64,000 nt of DNA from Aquicoccus porphyridii (GTDB lineage: Bacteria; Pseudomonadota; Alphaproteobacteria; Rhodobacterales; Rhodobacteraceae), in NCBI RefSeq assembly GCF_008369105.1, contig NZ_VINQ01000004.1, positions 1-64,000 on the forward strand, given 5' to 3'. Position numbers and translations under genes: made by a program. Within the stretch, counting starts at the first letter, position 1. The number at the start of each line of letters is the position of its first letter. Positions 35,091 through 45,345 of the stretch are shown here, piece after piece. The notes under the pieces are model-generated. The model saw only the letters and a program-made list of their open reading frames with translations. It made no database searches and was not told where the DNA came from.

Positions 35091-35984
35091 ATGACGGGGC
35101 AGAAGATCATCCCCCACCTGTGGTTCGATGGCGCCGCCGAGGACGCGGCCAAACTCTACACGTCGCTCGTGCCCGACTCCTCCATCGGAACGGTCAGCCG
35201 CTATGGCAAGGCCGGGTTCGAGGTGCATGGTCAGCCCGAAGGCACCGCGATGAATGTCGAGATGCGGCTGGGCGGGCAGCCTTTGCTGGCGCTCAACGGC
35301 GGGCCGATGTTTCGCCCGACCCCGGCCATGTCGTATTTCCTCACCTTCGAGGATCGCGACGCGCTCGACCGCGCATGGCAGGCACTTGGCGACGGCGGGA
35401 AGGTCCACATGCCGCTCGATGCCTACCCGTGGAGCCCGTGTTACGGCTGGCTCGACGATCGCTGGGGCGTCTCGTGGCAAATTGCGCTCGGCGAGCTTTC
35501 GCAAACCGGGGGGCAGGCCCTCACGCCGATGCTGCTGTTTTCCGGCGCGCAGGCCGGGAAGGCCGAGGCGGCGCTTGCCCATTACACCGAGATCTTCCCC
35601 GAATCCGGCATCGAAGCCCTCCTGCGGCATGACGGGTCGGGGCCCGATCCGGCGGGCACGGTCATGCATGCGCAGTTTCAGCTTGCGGGCCAGACCTTCA
35701 TGGCGGGCGACAGCGCGCTTGCGCATGACTTCACCTTTACCGAGGCGAATTCCCTTGTCGTGTTCTGCGAGGATCAGGCCGAGATCGACCAGTATTGGCA
35801 TGCGCTATCTGCCGTGCCCGAGGCCGGGCGCTGTGGCTGGCTCAAGGATCGGTTCGGCCTGTCATGGCAGATCATCCCGCGCCACCTGCCCGCGCTGCTT
35901 GCGTCGCCTGACCCCAAGGTCATGGAGACCTTCCTGCAGATGGGCAAGATCGACATCTCGGCGCTGGAACGCGCGGCACGATGA
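35091..35984 (+). CDS. Tandem VOC protein (3-demethylubiquinone-methyltransferase-like, PhnB-like)
   Basis: A 297-residue protein with two VOC domains of the 3-dmu-9_3-mt Pfam type. Each ends in a matching motif: GWLDDRWGVSWQIA near residue 120 and GWLKDRFGLSWQIIP near residue 260. Despite the family name these are not methyltransferases. It starts one base after the previous stop codon and overlaps the next gene (ATGA), so it is tightly coupled. The ligand is unknown. Confidence 0.88.
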   Translation: MTGQKIIPHLWFDGAAEDAAKLYTSLVPDSSIGTVSRYGKAGFEVHGQPEGTAMNVEMRLGGQPLLALNGGPMFRPTPAMSYFLTFEDRDALDRAWQALGDGGKVHMPLDAYPWSPCYGWLDDRWGVSWQIALGELSQTGGQALTPMLLFSGAQAGKAEAALAHYTEIFPESGIEALLRHDGSGPDPAGTVMHAQFQLAGQTFMAGDSALAHDFTFTEANSLVVFCEDQAEIDQYWHALSAVPEAGRCGWLKDRFGLSWQIIPRHLPALLASPDPKVMETFLQMGKIDISALERAAR

Positions 35985-36658
35985 GCCGGGCGGGCGAAGC
36001 GGATGGCACGCGGCTGAGCCTAACCGAGGTGAAGGACTGGCTCGCCGCCAACGCCTCGGAGGCGGAGCGCCAGAAGCTGTCGGGATACGGCATCCCCAAC
36101 GACCGCGCCATCGGGGTCGCGATGGGGCAGATGCTGGCCTATGCCCGCAAGCGCCCGAAAGACCCCGCGCTTGCCGCCGCGCTCTGGGCCGATGGGGGTT
36201 ACGAGATGCGCACGCTGGCGCTGCTGCTCGATGACCCCGCCACGCTGACGCGGGCGCGCATGGACGCGATGGTGGACGAGTTCGACAACTGGGCGATCTG
36301 CGACACCGCCTGCTTTCGCCTGTTCGACAAGGCGCCCGAGGCTTGGGAAACCGTGCCGCGATGGGCCGCGTCCGAACGGCTTTACACCCGGCGCGCGGCC
36401 TTCGCGCAGGTCTGGGGCTTGTCGGTCCATGACAAAGCGGCCGGCGATCAACCGTTTCTCGATGCGCTGGCACTGGCCGAGGCGCACGCCAATGACGCGC
36501 GCCCGCATGTGAGCAAGGCCATTTCGATGGCGGTGCGGGCCACCGGCAAGCGCAACAGCACACTGCGCGCCGCGACACTCGACTGGGCCGACCGGATCGC
36601 ACCGCGCGGCAAGACCGAGGCGCGGCTGGCCCGCGAGGTGCGGCGCGCGCTGGGATGA
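35981..36658 (+). CDS. DNA alkylation repair protein (AlkD-like HEAT repeat)
   Basis: A 225-residue, all-helical protein of the DNA alkylation repair family. The HEAT-like helices include GYEMRTLALLLDDP, VDEFDNWAICDTAC and WAASERLYTRRAAFAQVW. The WD/NWAICD segment is the conserved family region. It would excise or recognise alkylated bases. It overlaps the preceding VOC gene by 4 bases. Confidence 0.82.
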   Translation: MSRAGEADGTRLSLTEVKDWLAANASEAERQKLSGYGIPNDRAIGVAMGQMLAYARKRPKDPALAAALWADGGYEMRTLALLLDDPATLTRARMDAMVDEFDNWAICDTACFRLFDKAPEAWETVPRWAASERLYTRRAAFAQVWGLSVHDKAAGDQPFLDALALAEAHANDARPHVSKAISMAVRATGKRNSTLRAATLDWADRIAPRGKTEARLAREVRRALG

Positions 36659-36692
36659 ACCGCAACAGGCTGAAAACTGGAGGAGACAGAGA

Positions 36693-37409
36693 ATGACATC
36701 ACGGGAATTTCACAACGAGGACATCGTCATCACGGCCTATGACTGGGTGCCGGAACCGGCCAAGGGGCTGGTGCGCGACCTGCGCCTGCGCTGGGCACTG
36801 GAAGAGGCCGGGTTGCCCTACCGGGTCGAACTCGTGCCGCAGGGCACGCAGACGGGGCCTATCAACCTTGCCAAGCAGCCCTTCGGCCAGATTCCGACCC
36901 TCACGGTCGGCGACGAGACGATCTTTGAAAGCGGCGCCTGCCTGTGGAAGATCGCCAGGGCAAGCGAGACGTTGTTGCCCACGGGGGACGAGGATCGCGA
37001 TGCCTGCCTGTCCTGGATGTTCGGCGCGCTGAACTCGGTCGAGCCGCCGCTCTCGATGTTGGCGGTGCTGAGCTTTTACAAGATGGCCCCCGACCATTTC
37101 GACATCGCCGATCCCGGCGCGGTGGATGTCATCCGTCCGCCCGCGCGCAAGGCGGCCGCCACGCGGCTGAAACAGGTGGAGGACCGGTTGGGCGCGAACG
37201 AACATCTCGTCGCCGGGCGCTTTACCGTCGCCGACCTGACCATGGTGTCGGTCCTGCGGATCGCGGAATCGCTGCAGCTTCTGGACGAGATGCCCGGGCT
37301 TCGCGCCTATATCGACCGCCACACGGCACGCCCGGCCTTCGGACGATCGCTGGACGCCCAGCTCGCGACCATTCGCAACCACGCCGGAAAATACGAGACC
37401 GCGGCCTGA
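36693..37409 (+). CDS. Glutathione S-transferase family protein
   Basis: A 238-residue GST. The thioredoxin-like N-domain includes LRLRWALEEAGLPYRVE, QPFGQIPTLTVGDETIFESGAC (cis-proline and glutathione gamma-glutamyl site). The helical C-domain includes FTVADLTMVSVLRI. A ribosome binding site GGAGGAGA lies about 6 bases upstream. Its role in this cluster is probably conjugation or isomerisation of an electrophile. The gentisate operon 9 kb away lacks a maleylpyruvate isomerase, but nothing here specifically marks this GST as that enzyme. Confidence 0.9.
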   Translation: MTSREFHNEDIVITAYDWVPEPAKGLVRDLRLRWALEEAGLPYRVELVPQGTQTGPINLAKQPFGQIPTLTVGDETIFESGACLWKIARASETLLPTGDEDRDACLSWMFGALNSVEPPLSMLAVLSFYKMAPDHFDIADPGAVDVIRPPARKAAATRLKQVEDRLGANEHLVAGRFTVADLTMVSVLRIAESLQLLDEMPGLRAYIDRHTARPAFGRSLDAQLATIRNHAGKYETAA

Positions 37410-37464
37410 TCCGGGTTGCATGGCGACGCAATCGACCTTCGGTCCACGAGACGAGGACACCCCC

Positions 37465-38385
37465 ATGAGGAACATCTATCCTGCACTCATCGCCCTTGCG
37501 GCCCTGTCCATGCCCGCCCTGACCCCGGCATTCGCCGAGGACGCAGGCGGGGTCGAGCCGGTCACGACCTTCGAGGCCATGCCGGAACCGGCCCATTCGG
37601 GTTACGAAACCGTCAATGGTCTCGAGATGTATTACCAGGTCCATGGCGAGGGTGGCCCGCCGCTGGTCCTGCTGCATGGCGGGTTGATGACGATCGAAAC
37701 GCTGGGTCCGCTCCTCCCGGCATTGGCCGAGACGCGCACCGTCTACGCGATCGAGCTCGAGGGTCATGGCCGGACGCGCGATCTCGACCGGCCCCTGTCG
37801 CTGCGCCAGTTCGCCGACGATGTCGCCGGTTTCATCACACAGCAGGGGCTTGATCCGGTCGATGTGGTCGGCTTCTCGATGGGTGGCGCCACCGCCCTCG
37901 GCCTCGCCGCGCATCATCCCGAGACCGTCAACCGGCTCGCCGTGATCTCGGCCTCGCACCAGGAAGATTCGATCTACGGGTCGGTGCGCGAAGGCTGGCC
38001 GCATATGAGCGCCGAGATGCTGGCCGACACGCCGATGGAAGCGGCCTACATGGCCGTCGCCCCCGAGCCGGAGCGGTTCAAGGTGCTGGTCGACAAGATC
38101 CGCGCCGCCATGCTCTCGGGCATGGGATGGGAGGATGACGCGATGCGCGCCATCGACGCGCCCACGCTCCTCATCGTGGGCGATACCGACATCGTCCAGC
38201 CCGCGAAGGTTCTGGAGCTGTTCCAGTTGATGGGCGGGGCGACCTCGGACGGGCCGATGGGGCCGCAGGTCAACCCCGACCGGAAATTCGCCGTGCTGCC
38301 CGGGGCGACGCATTACGACATTCTCTACCGGGTGGATATGCTGATGCCCCTGCTGGCGTCGTTCCTGTCGCCCGCACAGGACTGA
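37465..38385 (+). CDS. Secreted alpha/beta hydrolase
   Basis: A 306-residue hydrolase with a signal peptide (MRNIYPALIALAALSM to about TPAFAED). The oxyanion region is LLHGGLMT, the nucleophile elbow GFSMGG (Ser), the acid probably in IVGDTDIV, and the catalytic His in PGATHYD. It should act in the periplasm on an ester, lactone or similar substrate. The start at 37465 is set by the signal peptide; a longer frame begins at 37420. Confidence 0.88.
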   Translation: MRNIYPALIALAALSMPALTPAFAEDAGGVEPVTTFEAMPEPAHSGYETVNGLEMYYQVHGEGGPPLVLLHGGLMTIETLGPLLPALAETRTVYAIELEGHGRTRDLDRPLSLRQFADDVAGFITQQGLDPVDVVGFSMGGATALGLAAHHPETVNRLAVISASHQEDSIYGSVREGWPHMSAEMLADTPMEAAYMAVAPEPERFKVLVDKIRAAMLSGMGWEDDAMRAIDAPTLLIVGDTDIVQPAKVLELFQLMGGATSDGPMGPQVNPDRKFAVLPGATHYDILYRVDMLMPLLASFLSPAQD

Positions 38386-38465
38386 ACACGCGCCACCGCA
38401 TAACGCAAAAACGCCATACCGGGCGCCCATTTTGACACAACCCGCGGACATGCTAAGTTCGGGTC

Positions 38466-38849
38466 ATGACTTGGAAACCCGCAGGATATTCATCGGTCAG
38501 CCCCTACCTGATCGTGCACGATGCCGAAGCCACGCTTCGGTTCCTGGAAACGGTGTTCTCCGCCACCCGGCTGCGCGTGCACCCTCGCAAGGACGGGACA
38601 GGGATCAAGCACGCAGAGGCGCGCGTCGATGACACGGTCATCATGATGGGCGAGATGCCGGATGCGGGCGAGACCCATGTTCACGTTTACGTCGCGGATG
38701 CCGAGAAAACCTTTGCCGACGCGATCCATGCGGGCGGGCAGATCGTTCAGGAACTCAAGCGATCCGGCGATGGCGATTATCGCGGTGGCATCGCCGACGG
38801 GAACGGCGCCGTCTGGTGGATATCGACACAGGACGAGACCGAGGGCTAG
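38466..38849 (+). CDS. VOC family (glyoxalase/bleomycin resistance-like) protein
   Basis: A 127-residue, single VOC domain: SPYLIVHDAEATLRFLETVF at the N-terminus, HVHVYVADAEKTF and GGIADGNGAVWWIS later. It carries some potential metal ligands (His, Glu), but the reaction is not predictable. It is followed 4 bases later by the YjbR-like gene. Confidence 0.87.
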   Translation: MTWKPAGYSSVSPYLIVHDAEATLRFLETVFSATRLRVHPRKDGTGIKHAEARVDDTVIMMGEMPDAGETHVHVYVADAEKTFADAIHAGGQIVQELKRSGDGDYRGGIADGNGAVWWISTQDETEG

Positions 38850-38853
38850 CCCG

Positions 38854-39201
38854 GTGCATTGGCGTGACGTGGTTGATATCGCGATGCAATGGCCCGAGGT
38901 CGCGGAAGGCCATTCCTACGGCGATCCGGCCCTGAAGGTGCGCAAGCGCCTGCTCGCGCGTTACCGGCCCGGGGATGACAGCATCGTCCTGCTGGACGTG
39001 CCCCGGGACGAGCGTGACCATCTCATCGACCTGATGCCCGAGGCGTTCTTCTGCGAACCCCACTACCACGGGTATGACATCGTCCTGGCGCGGCTTGATC
39101 ATGTTCGCGCCGGGGTCGTCGAACGCCTCCTCGAAAGGCGATGGCGAAGCTCGGCCACCAAGCGCGCGATTGCCGGTTTCGACAAGGAGCGCCCCCGGTA
39201 A
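38854..39201 (+). CDS. MmcQ/YjbR family protein
   Basis: A 115-residue protein from a GTG start at 38854 (VHWRDVVDIAMQWPEVAEGHSYGDPALKVRKR). The pattern P-E-V-x-E-G-x-S-Y-G, KVRKRLLAR and the C-terminal LLERRWRSSATKR match the YjbR double-wing DNA-binding-like fold. It is the last gene of the VOC cluster. No specific function is known. Confidence 0.83.
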   Translation: MHWRDVVDIAMQWPEVAEGHSYGDPALKVRKRLLARYRPGDDSIVLLDVPRDERDHLIDLMPEAFFCEPHYHGYDIVLARLDHVRAGVVERLLERRWRSSATKRAIAGFDKERPR

Positions 39202-39550
39202 AGCGGACTTTCTGCAACAGGCACGCCCGGCACGGCGGGCACGATATTGATGGCATCGCGAGAAGCCGCTAGGCACGCAAGGCATCACATCTCCCGAGGT
39301 TCCGCTTTGCCATCATAACGCCCGGTCTCAATTGCAACACCTGAACCTGTGCCCGGACGCAAGCCGCTGTCCGGGCTGTGATCACGTTCGCCGGGTGCAT
39401 GGCTTGAGACCGGATTGGCGTTGCAAGTTCTGCGCCCGGATATGGTCGCTGTGATCCTGCCCGAAAACTGACACCCCGCCATTCCGCACCCTTTCAGGGG
39501 TGATCTCTGCCGTCGCCTTGGCGAACTTCCGAAGGGAAGACCAAGGCACC
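39202..39550. other. 349-bp intergenic region, no gene seen
   Basis: It lies between the VOC cluster and the DUF1062 gene. A hairpin with 8-bp arms GCCCGGAC and GTCCGGGC (39351-39358 with 39369-39376) may end the cluster transcript, although no T run follows. No credible open frame or RNA gene is visible. Confidence 0.4.
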
Positions 39551-40183
39551 ATGACCGGCACCCTCACCGCGACCTGGCGGATTGAACCCGTGACCCCACC
39601 ACGACCGAAACGACATTGCAGCACCTGCGCAGGCAGCCGCCTGTTCCACTCGAGCGGCAAGATCCGATTGAACGCCAACGGGCGGCGGCTCGACGCGTGG
39701 CTGATCTACAAATGCGAGACCTGCGACAGAACCTGGAACCTGCCGCTTGTCGAACGGGCAATCGTCGGCTCGATATCCGAGGCGGATCTTCAGGCCATGC
39801 ACAAGAGCGATCCCGCATGGGTGCGAGAGCGGGAATTCGATCTCGCCATGCTGGGGCGTCATTGCGACCGGGTCGATATTCCGCCCGACCTCAACGTCAT
39901 CAAAACGATCAACGGCGCCCGGCCCGTGGCGTGGTCGGTGATCGCGCTTGCAATCGAAGCGCCGCGCGTGACGGGACAGCGGCTCGATCGTCTTCTGGCG
40001 GGCGAGCTTGGGCTCACGAGGTCCGAACTGCACGCGATGGCCAAGGCGGGCGGCCTGCAGGTGGAGTCCGCCTCCGGCAAAGCCCTGCGAAAACCCGTGA
40101 AGGGCCGCGTCACCCTGCGATTCTCTTCGGCCCGTCTCAGCGAACACCAACGCGCGAACCTGTCGCGCAACGTGGCGCAGTGA
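39551..40183 (+). CDS. DUF1062 family protein
   Basis: A 210-residue protein. Two CxxC knuckles (CSTC near residue 20 and CETC near residue 57) suggest a zinc ribbon in the N-terminal half. The C-terminal half contains RLDRLLAGELGLTRSELHAMAKAGGLQV, which resembles an S4 RNA-binding motif. The combination points to nucleic acid or RNA contact, but no function is known. The ATG at 39551 is preferred to one at 39500 because the extra 17 residues are not conserved in character. Confidence 0.8.
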   Translation: MTGTLTATWRIEPVTPPRPKRHCSTCAGSRLFHSSGKIRLNANGRRLDAWLIYKCETCDRTWNLPLVERAIVGSISEADLQAMHKSDPAWVREREFDLAMLGRHCDRVDIPPDLNVIKTINGARPVAWSVIALAIEAPRVTGQRLDRLLAGELGLTRSELHAMAKAGGLQVESASGKALRKPVKGRVTLRFSSARLSEHQRANLSRNVAQ

Positions 40184-40300
40184 CATGAGGGGACCACATC
40201 ACCGCCCAAGAGCACCCCCGGCGTTTCGGGCCCTCAGGCCCGGATCGGCCTGCCGCCTGGCCACCACCTGCCGGGTTTCCCGCCTTTGCCTCTTGAACCG

Positions 40301-40315
40301 GAACAAAAAGTGATC
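40301..40315 (+). promoter_or_regulatory. Candidate LexA (SOS) box upstream of uvrB
   Basis: GAAC-N7-GATC at 40301-40315, one mismatch from the alphaproteobacterial GAAC-N7-GAAC box. It is 34 bases upstream of the uvrB start chosen here, a plausible promoter position. Confidence 0.5.
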
Positions 40316-40348
40316 AACTCTACGGGCTCAGCCCGTGCGGAGCCGCCC

Positions 40349-42547
<2,199 letters not shown>

Positions 42548-42893
42548 TGTTCCACCCTTCGCTGACATAGTCTCGCAACCACATTTCAACTCTATGCGAT
42601 TCTTGACGTAATAACTTCCTCCACAACACTGAACGCTCTGCGATTATCTTAATTTTTCGAGAGACTTCACGATGTATGCTCCAGGTCGTCACGTCAATAT
42701 CCATCCAACCTGAACGCTTCATATAATTTATTTGTTTATTTTCAATATCTTGCATGATACCTAAATGTGCACTTTGCGTATGCTATACTTACACTACCCC
42801 AAAAACTACACCAAACTCTAATGTCGCGTATTTTTGTATTGCGCACCGTCCTGCTTTCAGCTATATCTTGTGGCAGCTATGTTGGAGAGCGCA
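42548..42893. other. AT-rich intergenic region after uvrB
   Basis: About 345 bases that are visibly far richer in A and T than the flanking genes, with many T runs. A likely extended -10 (TGCTATACT) is at 42781-42789. No convincing gene on either strand. Together with the next gene it forms the only strongly atypical segment of the window. Confidence 0.6.
42781..42789 (+). promoter_or_regulatory. Candidate extended -10 promoter of the atypical gene
   Basis: TGCTATACT contains a TGN extension and a near-consensus TATACT box, about 100 bases upstream of the start codon. No strong -35 hexamer is seen at the usual spacing. Confidence 0.4.
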
Positions 42894-43406
42894 ATGGACG
42901 ACTTCAAATTGACACTTGAGGGAGACGGGATCACGGTAAAGCGTTCCGTTGACCGCGAAACCGCCCTCGCAATTCTGAATTCGGTTCTCGCTTCGAAGAA
43001 ATCCGAGACCACTGGAGAACTTGCGACGGTTCAGGAGTTTGCCGAGAGGTCGGACGAATCTGAAGCACCTGTTTCAGATAGGTCGACGAAAGCGAGTGAG
43101 TACTCGAAGCCGCTGTCTCTTCGCGAGTACGTATATCAGTACGAGCCCAAGACGAATGCGCAGATGATCTTATGCATTGCGCAGTATCTAGCAGAACACG
43201 AAGGCGCTGACCGCTTCAAGCGCGACGAGATTAGACCCAGATTCCCATCGGCTGGTGAGGCCCTACCGAAGAACTACACAAGGGACTTTCAAACCGCCAT
43301 GGATAAGGGGTGGATAGGCGCTGATCCCACCAACAAAGAACTTTTCTTTGTAACGCGGACTGGCGAGCAGCAGCTTCAAAAAGGGTTCCGAGGACGGCGA
43401 AACTAA
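42894..43406 (+). CDS. Unrecognised protein in an AT-rich segment
   Basis: A 170-residue soluble protein without TM segments or signal peptide. The N-terminus MDDFKLTLEGDGITVKRSVDRE and the helix ALAILNSVLA form one small module. An acidic, serine-rich linker (residues about 45-80) follows. The C-terminal half (SLREYVYQYEPKTNAQMILCIAQYLAEHE, then RFPSAGEALPKNYTRDFQTAMDKGWIG and a final LFFVTRTGEQQLQKGFRG) looks like a winged-helix domain. GGAGAGC before the ATG is an acceptable ribosome binding site. Codon use differs from its neighbours, suggesting transfer. I do not recognise the family. Confidence 0.75.
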   Translation: MDDFKLTLEGDGITVKRSVDRETALAILNSVLASKKSETTGELATVQEFAERSDESEAPVSDRSTKASEYSKPLSLREYVYQYEPKTNAQMILCIAQYLAEHEGADRFKRDEIRPRFPSAGEALPKNYTRDFQTAMDKGWIGADPTNKELFFVTRTGEQQLQKGFRGRRN

Positions 43407-43940
43407 TTCGGTTAGGCGCTCCCTTCCAAAAGGAGTTAGCCTTGCGGGCAAGGCCCGCGCACCGCGGTCCTGCTAGAGGTGGCTTCCAAAACCACTCTCT
43501 AGCAGGCCACTTAGATTCACTAACTGGTTTCGAAACATTTCTCAACTGCTGTGTGCCTTTGCACCCCTTTTCATCAATTAACAAAATTACTTGGCAACGG
43601 TTGCATTCCGTTTCCTTCTCATGCCGGATGTACTCCGGGCCGGACGCGGCGCGTCCAGTCAGCGTATCGCCTAGCTTCAACCTCATTTGATCACCCGGAT
43701 CAACACCAGCAACCGTGGGGGGAAATCTGCCCGCTATCTCCCGAGGCAGGCCAAAGATGGGCAAACCGTCCACCCTACTCTCCTAACCGCCGCGGGCCAA
43801 CCCGACCCGGCCTGCCTGCGCATCACGGTATTCCCGGCAATAGACGAGGCGGCATTGATCCGCTTTCACGACTCCCGACTCCTCAAACCAACGATACACG
43901 CGGCCACTTTAGACCGCCCGACTCCGTATCATCGGCCGTT
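43407..43940. other. Non-coding tract after the atypical gene
   Basis: No credible gene. It holds a hairpin with arms GCGGGC and GCCCGC (43444-43458) and a long hairpin (43469-43506). Open frames on both strands (for example 43231-43773 minus) overlap the preceding gene or lack start signals and family features. It may be decayed mobile DNA. Confidence 0.5.
43469..43506. terminator. Long perfect hairpin downstream of the atypical gene
   Basis: CCTGCTAGAG pairs with CTCTAGCAGG (10 bp), and the inner GTGG pairs with CCAC, with a single unpaired T, around a 9-nt loop. It has no T run and so may be an RNA stabiliser, attenuator or element end rather than a simple terminator. Confidence 0.5.
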
Positions 43941-44053
43941 GCGTTAACCACGGTGGGGCAAGGTTTCGTCAGGGTTTGCCCGGCAGCCGGGCAGCAGCCG
44001 GATGTCAGCCGGATGTCACCCCCCGGAATCGGGGCCAGACGCGGCGTTAACCT
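43941..44053 (+). repeat. GTTAAC-bounded intergenic repeat, copy B
   Basis: Bounded by GTTAAC at 43943-43948 and 44046-44051 (103 bp apart). The core has CCCGGCAGCCGGGC (43979-43992), then GCAGCCGGATGTCA and a duplicated AGCCGGATGTCA, then a CCCCCCGG. The outer GTTAAC includes the stop codon of the 3-hydroxybenzoate hydroxylase gene. It sits between convergent genes. Confidence 0.85.
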
Positions 44054-45273
44054 TTGTTGGAGACCGGCGGCATCGTCTCCCGGCTGACCGCTCCGTCAAG
44101 ACCCGTGGTGCCGTAGAGCCACGCGATCTCGTCATACCATTCCTCGGGCCCGCGCGCGCGCATCACCGCGTTGCGCAGTTCCGCATGTGCCCCTTCGGGG
44201 TGATAGACGTGATTGCCAACCTCCCGGCTTTGCAGTTGAATTCGGGCCGTGCGCAACCGGCGCTTGGCCTGGTAGTCCTGCAACACGGCCTCGATATCAT
44301 CGAACCGGCCGTCCACCTGCGCGGCAAGACACACGGCATCCTCCATCGCCATGCAGGCCCCCTGCGCCATGTATTGCAACTGCGGATGCGCCGCATCACC
44401 CAACAGGGCCACGCGCCCGTCGACCCAGTTCAGCGCCGGGTCACGGTCGCACAACACCCAAAGCCGCCAGTCCTTGCCCTTGTCGATGATCTGGCGGGCA
44501 ACCGGCGCGACATGCTCGAACCCCTTGCGCACCTCGTCATGGCCGACCGGCTTGCCCGCCACCGGTTCGGCCGCGTCGTTGTGATACGTGACGACAAGGT
44601 TGAAGAGCTTCCACCCCGACAGCGGGTAATGAACGATATGGCATTTCGGCCCCGCCCAGAGCGTCGCCGCGTTCCAGCGCAGATCCTCGGGCATCTCCCC
44701 GGTCGGGATGACCGAGCGATAGGTCGTGTGCCCGCTGACCCGCGGGGCGCCATCGCCGATCACCCGCTTGCGGATATTCGACCAAAGCCCGTCCGCCCCG
44801 ATCAGCGCCCGCCCTCGCACCCGCGCCCCACCGGCGAGGATCGCGGTGACGCCTTGCGCATCCTGGTCATAGTCGATCACCTCGGCCCCGCTGCGCAGCT
44901 CCACCAGCTCATGCGCCCGGTTGGCCCGCAGGAACACGCCGTAAAGATCGCCCCGATGCACCACCGCGTAAGGGTTGCCGAACCGCTTGCGAAACGCATC
45001 CTCCAACGGGATGCGGGTGATCTCGTCACCGCTCATCGCGTCCATGAGGCGCAGGTTGTCGATATAGACCGCCATCTCGCGCGCCGCGTCCCCGACGCCA
45101 AGGTAATCGAACGCATGAAACGCGTTGGGGCCAAGCTGAATACCCGCGCCGATCTCGCCCAGTTCGGGCGATTTTTCCAGCACGACCGACCGGATGCCCT
45201 TCTGCGCCAGCCCGATGGCGGTGGCCATGCCGCCGATCCCGCCTCCCGCGATCAGAACCCTGTCTTCCGTCAT
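44047..45273 (-). CDS. 3-hydroxybenzoate 6-monooxygenase (salicylate-hydroxylase family)
   Basis: A 408-residue group A flavoprotein monooxygenase that makes gentisate from 3-hydroxybenzoate using NADH. The FAD-binding motif is AGGGIGGMATAIGLAQ at the N-terminus. The second FAD motif GDAAHPQLQYMAQGACMAMEDAV (GDAAHP) and the DG motif LIGADGLWS are present. Operon position with gentisate dioxygenase and fumarylpyruvate hydrolase supports this substrate over salicylate. The start at 45273 matches the FAD motif spacing. The stop codon lies inside the boundary of repeat copy B. Confidence 0.88.
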   Translation of the reverse strand: MTEDRVLIAGGGIGGMATAIGLAQKGIRSVVLEKSPELGEIGAGIQLGPNAFHAFDYLGVGDAAREMAVYIDNLRLMDAMSGDEITRIPLEDAFRKRFGNPYAVVHRGDLYGVFLRANRAHELVELRSGAEVIDYDQDAQGVTAILAGGARVRGRALIGADGLWSNIRKRVIGDGAPRVSGHTTYRSVIPTGEMPEDLRWNAATLWAGPKCHIVHYPLSGWKLFNLVVTYHNDAAEPVAGKPVGHDEVRKGFEHVAPVARQIIDKGKDWRLWVLCDRDPALNWVDGRVALLGDAAHPQLQYMAQGACMAMEDAVCLAAQVDGRFDDIEAVLQDYQAKRRLRTARIQLQSREVGNHVYHPEGAHAELRNAVMRARGPEEWYDEIAWLYGTTGLDGAVSRETMPPVSNKG

Positions 45274-45345
45274 GGCATATCCCCCTCGCGCGTGGCCACC
45301 ACGCGGGCGGCCCGGCAAACCCTGTCTTCCCGTGATTTCAGAGCC

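Noticed and set aside
39285-39482. A 65-codon minus-strand open frame as a transposase remnant
   Set aside because: No transposase motif or terminal inverted repeats could be identified.
42894-43406. Calling the atypical gene an anti-phage defence or toxin-antitoxin component
   Set aside because: Only the composition and isolated position point that way; there is no partner gene, nuclease, kinase or membrane-effector motif.
43231-43773. A 180-codon minus-strand open frame
   Set aside because: It overlaps the 3' part of the atypical gene, crosses two strong hairpins and shows no recognisable domain.
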